Assembly: GCA_020633055.1 (NCBI GenBank)
Contig: JACKEJ010000009.1
Location: forward strand, 434,001-498,000
Direction of reading: 5' to 3'
Length of the DNA stretch: 64,000 nt
Origin: Sandaracinaceae bacterium
GTDB taxonomy: Bacteria > Myxococcota_A > Polyangia > Polyangiales > Houyiibacteriaceae
Positions 57,567-64,000 of this stretch are shown piece by piece (position 1 is the stretch's first letter; the number at the start of each line of letters is the position of its first letter). Under the pieces are notes generated by a model. That model was not told where the DNA came from and ran no database searches. It worked only from the letters and a program-made list of their open reading frames with translations. The translations under genes and the position numbers were made by a program.

Positions 57567-59210
57567 ATGACGAAGCTGATGCGTGTGGGTCGAACGGTGG
57601 TGATGTGTGGCGGGCTCCTGGGCGGTGTGGCCGCGGCGGTGTCCTGTGGTGGCGGCGATTCGTTGGACATCCGCTTTGCGCGCCCAGGCGCCGCGGGTGG
57701 GCAGGTGGGCCGCGGGTCCTTCACGCTCGGGGTCGCGACGGCGGCGGCGCAGATCGAGGAGGGCAACAGCACCTCGGATTGGTGGGTGTACACGCAGCCG
57801 GTGGACGAAGGCGGTCTCGGCGTCGGCCAGTTCGTGGGTGACGCGGTCCAGGGCTACGCCCGCGCCCTGGACGACGCGGCGCTGGTGGAGGAGATGAACC
57901 TCGACGCGTATCGGCTGAGCGTCAACTGGGCGCGCATGGAGCCCACGCGGGACAACTACGACGAGGACGCCTTCGCGCACTACGACGCGGTCATCGATGC
58001 GCTCGTCGCGCGCGGGATCAAGCCCATGATCACCGTGCATCACTTCTCGAACCCCATCTGGGTGGACGACCCGCGCGTCGCCGAGTGCCCGGCCGGGGGC
58101 CCGAGCGACAGCAACCTGTGCGGCTGGGGACATCCCACGGGAGGGCCGCAGATCGTCGCCGAATTGGCAGAGTTCGCGGGCGAGCTCGCGCGGAGGTACG
58201 GGGACAGGGTGGATGAGTGGGTCACCGTCAACGAGCCCGTCAACTACTTGGTCGCCAGCTACATGCTGAATGTCTTCCCGCCGGGTCGAAACCTGCTGTT
58301 CAACGGCTTCGACGGGTTCATCGAGGTCGTGCGCAACTTCATGGCAGGGCACGTGGCCGCGTACGACGCCCTGCATGCTCAGGACACCGTCGACGCGGAC
58401 GGCGATGGGCAAGCCGCGGTCGTCGGCTTCACGCTCAACGTCATCGAGTGGGCCCCCGCGGTCCGCAACCGGGTTTCGGACTTCGAGAGCGCGGTGCGCG
58501 CGCGAGACAGCGTCCACTACGTCTACAACCACCTGTTTCCCGAGTCGATCCTGAACGGTACGTTCGACAGCGACTACGACGGAACGCCGGACGAGACGTA
58601 CGACGAGTGGGCCGGCAAGCTGGACTTCATGGGCGTGCAGTATTACTCGCGGCAAGGCGTGACCGGCTCCCCGGGTCTCATCCCTCGGATCAACGCGACG
58701 CCCTGCTTCGGCGACTTCGACTTCGGCGCGTGCGTGGACCCCGTGTTCGACGAGACGCACTGCGTACCGGCGATGGGCTACGAGTACTACGAGCCGGGCA
58801 TCTACAACCTCCTCACCGAGTACGGGCGCACGTACCCGGACTTGCCGCTGACGGTCACGGAGAGCGGGCTGGCGACCAACGTCGGACGGCGGCGCGCCGA
58901 GCACATCGTGCGCTCGCTCGAGCAGATCGAGCTCGCCCGCCGCGAGGGGGTGGACGTGCGCGGCTACTATCACTGGAGCTTGATGGACAACTTCGAGTGG
59001 GCGGAGGGCTACGAGCCGAGGTTCGGGCTCTACCGCGTGGACGTGGCGACCTACGCGCGCACCGCGACCGAGGGTGCCGTGCTGCTCGGTGAGATCGCTG
59101 GCGCGCGGCGCATCACCGCCGCCCAGCGCGCGGAGTATGGTGGCACGGGGCCCATGACGTCGGAGGGTGATCCGCGTGAGCTCCAGGTGGGGTGCCGCCC
59201 CGTCGACTGA
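57567..59210 (+). CDS. Glycoside hydrolase family 1 lipoprotein
   Basis: Secreted beta-glycosidase, 547 residues, with lipobox AAVSC (Cys27). The GH1 fold is recognisable: FTLGVATAAAQIEEG start, acid/base Glu223 in TVNEPVNYL, nucleophile Glu432 in VTESGLATN (TESG instead of the commoner TENG), and HWSLMDNFEWAEGYEPRFGL near the end. Both catalytic Glu are present. GH1 enzymes are mostly cytoplasmic, so a lipoprotein version is unusual and would act on extracellular oligosaccharides. DVDADGDGQ-type loops may bind calcium. Divergent from a lipoprotein hydrolase. Confidence 0.92.
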   Translation: MTKLMRVGRTVVMCGGLLGGVAAAVSCGGGDSLDIRFARPGAAGGQVGRGSFTLGVATAAAQIEEGNSTSDWWVYTQPVDEGGLGVGQFVGDAVQGYARALDDAALVEEMNLDAYRLSVNWARMEPTRDNYDEDAFAHYDAVIDALVARGIKPMITVHHFSNPIWVDDPRVAECPAGGPSDSNLCGWGHPTGGPQIVAELAEFAGELARRYGDRVDEWVTVNEPVNYLVASYMLNVFPPGRNLLFNGFDGFIEVVRNFMAGHVAAYDALHAQDTVDADGDGQAAVVGFTLNVIEWAPAVRNRVSDFESAVRARDSVHYVYNHLFPESILNGTFDSDYDGTPDETYDEWAGKLDFMGVQYYSRQGVTGSPGLIPRINATPCFGDFDFGACVDPVFDETHCVPAMGYEYYEPGIYNLLTEYGRTYPDLPLTVTESGLATNVGRRRAEHIVRSLEQIELARREGVDVRGYYHWSLMDNFEWAEGYEPRFGLYRVDVATYARTATEGAVLLGEIAGARRITAAQRAEYGGTGPMTSEGDPRELQVGCRPVD

Positions 59211-59312
59211 GCGACGCCTCACCCCACGGGGGCCCACCGTCGCATGGCGCGCGGGCCGTGCGCGTGGGCCGTCAGGCGCGCCTCCGGGCCGCCCTCTGCA
59301 GCCTGGACGTAG

Positions 59313-60071
59313 TCACTTGCGCAACACCAGGAGGTGGTTGTTCGGCTCTTCCCGGAGGTCCCCGAGCGAGAACAGCATGAGCAGCGGGATGCTGGCCAGC
59401 GCGTAGAGGGCCATGAGCGGAAAGAGGACGTAGAACGCGAGGTTGCGTGTGTCCTCCTCCATCGACATGCCCTTGAAGCGCGCGGACTGCAGGAAGAAGT
59501 GGAACAGGTGCGAGGCCGTGCTCGACCAGCGACCGCCGAGCGACACCTCCTCCACGACGGCGAGGCCGCTCCGCCGTGCGGACTCCCGCGCCCAGTAGCG
59601 GGTGAAGTTGTAGAAGTGGTCCGGCGCGTGGTGCAGGATGGAGGTCTGCGGGATCAGGACGATCAGGTGTCCCCCCGGGCGCAGCACCCGCACGAGCTCC
59701 GTGAACATCAGGTTCGGTTCGTAGACGTGCTCCAGCACCTGGATGCTGGTGACGGTGTCGAAGGTGTTTGCGTCGAACGGCAGGGCGCAGCCATCCGCCT
59801 GCACCACGCGGTGGCGGTCGTCGAGCGGGGCCATCGGGTGGTTCGGCTCGACCGTGGTCCACGACGAGAACGACACGCGCTGCTTGTCGACGCTGGTGTA
59901 GAAGTCCCAACCGCCGACGTCGCACACGTCACCCGCGCAGTAGGTCGCGAGCCGTTCGAAGAGGGCGCGTGATCTCCAGTTGCGGATCGCGACGAGGGAC
60001 CGCATCACCGCTCCCTTGCGGCCCCACGATTCATTCTGACGTTGATCCACCGTGTCTTCGCTGCGGCTCAC
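59313..60071 (-). CDS. Class I SAM-dependent methyltransferase
   Basis: Methyltransferase-like protein of about 252 residues. SAM-binding motif DVCDVGGWDF, acidic strand end VVQADGCALPF, motif FDTVTSIQVLEHVYEP, and LRPGGHLIVLIPQ (post-III). The C-terminus has a hydrophobic segment (LAFYVLFPLMALYALAS) that may bind membrane. The start is uncertain: the GTG at 60071 has GAGGAG 6 bases upstream; an ATG at 60005 with GGGAG is also possible (230 residues). Substrate unknown; glycan or lipid methylation fits the envelope-rich context. Confidence 0.82.
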   Translation of the reverse strand: MSRSEDTVDQRQNESWGRKGAVMRSLVAIRNWRSRALFERLATYCAGDVCDVGGWDFYTSVDKQRVSFSSWTTVEPNHPMAPLDDRHRVVQADGCALPFDANTFDTVTSIQVLEHVYEPNLMFTELVRVLRPGGHLIVLIPQTSILHHAPDHFYNFTRYWARESARRSGLAVVEEVSLGGRWSSTASHLFHFFLQSARFKGMSMEEDTRNLAFYVLFPLMALYALASIPLLMLFSLGDLREEPNNHLLVLRK

Positions 60072-60185
60072 AAGGCGCTCCTCTTCGCTCCACCGCGGGA
60101 TGGGGCGGCTGCTGCTTCGAGGGCGCACCATAGCAAGCGTGCCTAGGTTGACGAGCCCGCGGGGAGAGGCCCCTGCCCCAAACGA

Positions 60186-60220
60186 AGACGGCCACCCCGA
60201 AGGGCGGCCGTCTCGATGGG
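60186..60220 (-). terminator. Intrinsic terminator of the porin gene
   Basis: AGACGGCC (60186-60193) pairs perfectly with GGCCGTCT (60206-60213), and the stem extends to 12 bp with one mismatch around a CGAA loop. On the minus strand it is followed by TTCGTTT. It lies 28 bp after the porin stop. Confidence 0.7.
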
Positions 60221-60241
60221 TTCGTCGCGCGACGCGCGGGC

Positions 60242-61474
60242 TCAGTTGCCGATGCGCGCCGTCAGACCGGCGAGGATGTTGACCGACAGGGCGCTGTTGC
60301 CGGTGCGGGTAAAGAAGATCTCCTCGTTGGCCCACTCGAGGCGCGGCTCCAAGGTCATGATGATGCCGTCGGCCGGCATGTAGCGCAGGGTCGGGGTGAC
60401 CGTGATGAGGCTCTCGGCGCCAAGGCCCGAGTACGCGCCGTCGCCGCTGCCGCCGTAGAGGTACTCCACGCGACCGCCGAGCGAGAGCTGGTCGGAGAGG
60501 GCGACCCCGACGGCCGCGCTCGCGCCGAAGTACAGAGAGTCCTTGATGTCACCGCCGAGCATCGGGTTGAAGCGCAGGTCGGTGTTGAGCACGAGGTTGA
60601 CGCTGTCCGACAGGCCGATGGTGGCGACCACGTCGAAGAAGTGGCTCCAGTCGTTGTTGGTCGGGTTGTCGGCCGCGTCGCGCCCTTCGGCCTGCGTGGC
60701 GTAGCCGATGGCCAGGCCGACGTTGTCGCTGGGGGCCAGGGCGATCTGCGCACCGAAGGCGGGCACCTCGTTCACGTCCATGATGTCCGCGAAGTCGAAG
60801 TTGCCGTTGACCACCAGGAACTTGAGGCCGACCGAGTCGCTGAGCGCGTAGTTGACGCGCACACCGGTGTGGTTGAACGGCTGCATCAGGAAGTACAGCG
60901 CGCCGCGGCTGTAGTTGACGTTGGCCCACTCATCCGCCACCTCGGCGCCGTAGATGGTGTCGAAGAAGCCGACGTCCACGCTGAGCGACTCGCTGGCGAA
61001 CCAGGACGCGTACGCCTGCTTCACGTTGCTGATGAGGGGGTAGTTCTGGGCGCCGGCGATGAGGAGCGGAGCGGCCTCACCGAAGCGCAGGTTGATGGTC
61101 ACGCCGCCGTGCTCGCCAGCGTAGGCGAAGTCACCACCCACGAAGGGCACGCCGAAGCCGTGGTTGCGGGCGTAGCCGCGGTGGGCGGGCTCACCGCCAC
61201 CGTTGGGCACGCGCTCCACGTCGAACTGGTAGTACGCCGTGGCGAAGGCCTGCCACGTGACGTTGTCCATGATGGACCCTTCTTCTTCCTCCTCCTCTGC
61301 CACCTCTTCGGCCACGGGCTCGGGGGGAGGCGGCGGCGCGTAGGAGGTGGCTTCGGGGGCGGGCTCGGCGGCGACCTCCTCGTCGCCCTCCTCGAAGCCG
61401 TCCTGCGCGAAGCCGGTGCTCGGCAGGGCCATCGCCATCATGATCAGGCTCAGTCGCGTTGAGAGTTTCTTCAC
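60242..61474 (-). CDS. Outer membrane beta-barrel porin (OmpL/BBP2-like)
   Basis: A 410-residue outer-membrane protein. Signal peptide MKKLSTRLSLIMMAMALPS with cleavage near GFAQ, then an acidic, Pro-rich segment (PPPPPEPVAEEVAEEEEEE), then a barrel of about 340 residues made of alternating strands and ending RIGN. It resembles putative beta-barrel porin-2. The start is a GTG at 61474 with GGAG 7 bases upstream; open frame continues 8 codons further. It lies 66 bp downstream of amt, so the two are probably co-transcribed and it may admit ammonium or amines. Substrate not shown. Confidence 0.82.
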   Translation of the reverse strand: MKKLSTRLSLIMMAMALPSTGFAQDGFEEGDEEVAAEPAPEATSYAPPPPPEPVAEEVAEEEEEEGSIMDNVTWQAFATAYYQFDVERVPNGGGEPAHRGYARNHGFGVPFVGGDFAYAGEHGGVTINLRFGEAAPLLIAGAQNYPLISNVKQAYASWFASESLSVDVGFFDTIYGAEVADEWANVNYSRGALYFLMQPFNHTGVRVNYALSDSVGLKFLVVNGNFDFADIMDVNEVPAFGAQIALAPSDNVGLAIGYATQAEGRDAADNPTNNDWSHFFDVVATIGLSDSVNLVLNTDLRFNPMLGGDIKDSLYFGASAAVGVALSDQLSLGGRVEYLYGGSGDGAYSGLGAESLITVTPTLRYMPADGIIMTLEPRLEWANEEIFFTRTGNSALSVNILAGLTARIGN

Positions 61475-61540
61475 GGTTTTACTCCAGTTCACACACACAA
61501 AGGTTCAGAGAGAGTTCACTGTGTTCGGCGGAGCGGGAGC

Positions 61541-62830
61541 TCACGCCTCTTGGGCCGCGAGGGCCGCGCCGCTGTGAGCCTCGGACGCCGTCGAGACGCC
61601 CGTCAGCTCGACGCCGTAGGCGTCCACACCACACTCGGAGCGGTCGAGGCCCTCGAGCTCGTCCTCGGCCGACACGCGGACACCCATGACGGCGCCGAGG
61701 GCCTTCCAGAACACCATGCCGACCACGAAGGCGAAGCCGAAGCCCGACAGCGCGCCCAGCGCTTGCACGCCCAGCTGACCGATCTCGCCACCCGCCAGGA
61801 TGCCCTTGCCGGTGCCGAAGATGCCCACCGCGAGGGTGCCGTAGATGCCGCAGATGCCGTGCACGGCGACCGCGCCGACGGGGTCGTCGATCTTGACCTT
61901 GTCGAGGAAGAAGACGCCCTCGACGCAGAGCATGCCGCCGAGCAGGCCGACCACCAGAGCCCAGTGCGGCGCGATGCAGTCGCAACCAGCCGTGATGCCC
62001 ACGAGGCCACCGAGCGCGCCGTTCAGCGCCATGGAGAGGTCCAGGCCGCCGGTGCGGAACTTGTTCCAGACGAGGGCGCCGATGAAGCCGGCCGAGGCCG
62101 CCAGGTTGGTGACGAGGATGATGCTGGCGACGGCGCCGGGGTCGGAGATGGCGACCGTGGAGCCGCCGTTGAAGCCGAACCAGCCGAGCCACAGGATGAT
62201 GACGCCGAGCGCCGCGAGGGGGAAGCTGTGCGCGGGCATGGGCTTCACGCTGCCGTCCGCTTGGTACTTGCCGAGGCGGGGCCCGATGGCGATGGCGCCC
62301 GCGAGCGCCATGCCGGCGCCGACCGCGTGCACGACGGTGCTACCGGCGAAGTCCGCGAAGCCCATGCCGGCGAGCCAGCCGCCGCCCCACACCCAGTGAC
62401 CCACGACGGGGTACACGAAGGCGGTCGCCAGCACCGTGAACACGAAGAACGTGGTCAGCTTGCCGCGCTCGGCGATGGCGCCGGAGACGATGGTGCAGGC
62501 CGTGGCGGCGAACACCAGCTGGAAGAAGACGAAGACGAGGCGGGGCAAGGTGCCGACCATGTCCGGGGCGTCGCCCACGGGCGCGCCGTCCGGGAAGAAG
62601 AGCGAGAGGCCGATGAAGGGGTTGCCCTCACCAAACATGAAGCCGTACCCGACGGCCCAGTAGACAATTGATGCAATGGCCACGACGCCGACGTTCTTCA
62701 TCAGCACCATGACGACGTTCTTGCGACGGGCGAAGCCGCTCTCAACGAGAGCAAAACCAGCGTGCATGAAGAACACCAGCGCCGCTGCGACGATGACCCA
62801 AAGTGAGTCGAGCATGATTTGCGTATCCAT
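61541..62830 (-). CDS. amt: Ammonium transporter (Amt family)
   Basis: Inner-membrane ammonium channel, 429 residues with 11 membrane helices as expected. Signature DFAGSTVVHAVGAGMALAG contains the first conserved pore His; the second is in VAVHGICGIYGTLAVG. The C-terminal tail GVRVSAEDELEGLDRSECG is the usual regulatory segment that contacts PII proteins. The ATG at 62830 has AAAGGAAATC before it; open frame upstream is not family-like. No glnK/PII gene is adjacent, unlike in many bacteria. A beta-barrel porin gene follows on the same strand. Confidence 0.96.
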   Translation of the reverse strand: MDTQIMLDSLWVIVAAALVFFMHAGFALVESGFARRKNVVMVLMKNVGVVAIASIVYWAVGYGFMFGEGNPFIGLSLFFPDGAPVGDAPDMVGTLPRLVFVFFQLVFAATACTIVSGAIAERGKLTTFFVFTVLATAFVYPVVGHWVWGGGWLAGMGFADFAGSTVVHAVGAGMALAGAIAIGPRLGKYQADGSVKPMPAHSFPLAALGVIILWLGWFGFNGGSTVAISDPGAVASIILVTNLAASAGFIGALVWNKFRTGGLDLSMALNGALGGLVGITAGCDCIAPHWALVVGLLGGMLCVEGVFFLDKVKIDDPVGAVAVHGICGIYGTLAVGIFGTGKGILAGGEIGQLGVQALGALSGFGFAFVVGMVFWKALGAVMGVRVSAEDELEGLDRSECGVDAYGVELTGVSTASEAHSGAALAAQEA

Positions 62831-62908
62831 GATTTCCTTTTCGCGTTCCGGCGAGGTCCGTTCACCTCGACTGTTGGATTGACCATGGCCGCGCAACATT
62901 TCCGCTCT

Positions 62909-62986
62909 GTTTCGTGATCAGCACCGAAACGCAAAATGAGACGCCCTTTTCGCGCCTGGTTTGGGCATTGTTTCGGCGATGTTTCG
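62909..62986. promoter_or_regulatory. GTTTCG/CGAAAC repeat array upstream of amt
   Basis: GTTTCG at 62909-62914, its inverse CGAAAC at 62925-62930, then GTTTCG at 62970-62975 and 62981-62986. The first pair makes an inverted repeat with a 10-base spacer; the last two are one helical turn apart (11 bp). All lie in the 210-bp gap between divergent amt and the DHH-like gene, so they could be binding sites for a nitrogen regulator. The protein is unknown. Confidence 0.45.
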
Positions 62987-63040
62987 AGCCGGTGAGGGCG
63001 GTGTTGCGCGAGCCTCGAATTGCGCCACGATGGACCGCTC

Positions 63041-63943
<903 letters not shown>

Positions 63944-64000
63944 CGACCGCGGGTCGTCCTGCCCAGCGATCCGGGCTCAGATGCGCGGCCGCACCCAGCC

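Noticed and set aside
62831..62905. Sigma-54 site search upstream of amt
   Set aside because: No GG-N10-GC match to TGGCAC-N5-TTGC was found in the proper orientation, although amt is often sigma-54 dependent in other bacteria.
63977..64000. Possible end of a minus-strand gene (reads ...WVRPRI then stop)
   Set aside because: Only seven codons lie in the window, which is not enough to support a feature.

Overview
The window is very GC-rich, almost wholly coding, and reads like the chromosome of a large-genome, predatory or saprophytic-type Deltaproteobacterium (myxobacteria in the broad sense; Polyangiales/Sandaracinus-like is my best guess). The pointers are many lipoproteins with Asp/Cys-rich mature parts, a Ser/Thr kinase with an N-terminal zinc ribbon, a myxobacterial-type Cys-rich repeat (CGNGVxEGxEACDG), a TIGR02147-type regulator, an OmpA protein with calcium-binding type-3 repeats, and abundant two-component and c-di-GMP proteins. 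I see no rRNA, tRNA, CRISPR array, transposase or phage gene, so this looks like vertically inherited chromosome rather than an island.

Layout. 1-3660: two tandem lipoprotein alpha/beta-hydrolase-like genes (a third paralogue lies at 55570-57495). 4020-6390: a glycosyltransferase facing a polysaccharide flippase. 6409-13054: an Lrp/AsnC regulator with gltB and gltD (glutamate synthase), apparently one transcription unit that may run on into the flippase. 13055-13402: a regulatory gap with a perfect 18-bp terminator hairpin and a possible small RNA. 13403-16209: a ZraP/Spy-like periplasmic protein with a His-Gly run, divergent from a RegB/RegA-like redox two-component pair. 16262-25744: an unknown protein, a penicillin-acylase-family lipoprotein, an alkaline-phosphatase-superfamily enzyme, a lipase coupled to an unknown acidic/basic protein, a PilZ protein and a TerB-like protein. 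25809-36107: a histidine kinase, a PlsC-like acyltransferase, unknown proteins, an OmpA-type protein, a DUF432-like/MscS pair, a second TerB-like protein and a Ser/Thr kinase.

36177-42426: the most interesting stretch. A RimK-like ATP-grasp ligase is divergent from a GNAT acetyltransferase fused to a C39-type peptidase, next to a DnaJ-like/Hsp70 operon whose Hsp70 carries about 325 extra residues in the interdomain linker and lacks a lid. 42461-49521: a wax ester synthase/DGAT with a long repetitive basic tail, a REC-REC-GGDEF-EAL protein, an L,D-transpeptidase lipoprotein and an atypical receiver. 49636-51905: a three-gene set of Cys-rich lipoprotein, TIGR02147 regulator and lipoprotein. 52026-60071: a saccharopine-dehydrogenase-like protein, a CAP-domain lipoprotein, a KshB/PaaE-like reductase with a KstR-like palindrome in its promoter, the third lipoprotein hydrolase, a GH1 lipoprotein and a methyltransferase. 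60242-63943: an outer-membrane porin downstream of the ammonium transporter amt, then a DHH-type phosphoesterase whose motifs occur in permuted order.

How the genes fit together. Nitrogen assimilation is represented at both ends (Lrp-GltBD; Amt plus porin). Surface and envelope functions dominate the rest: lipoprotein hydrolases, porins, L,D-transpeptidase, polysaccharide export, MscS. Signalling includes redox or metal sensing, c-di-GMP, and Ser/Thr phosphorylation. All functions are assigned by reading motifs; no database search was run. Starts were chosen by signal peptides, family N-termini, overlaps and Shine-Dalgarno sites, and are uncertain where stated.
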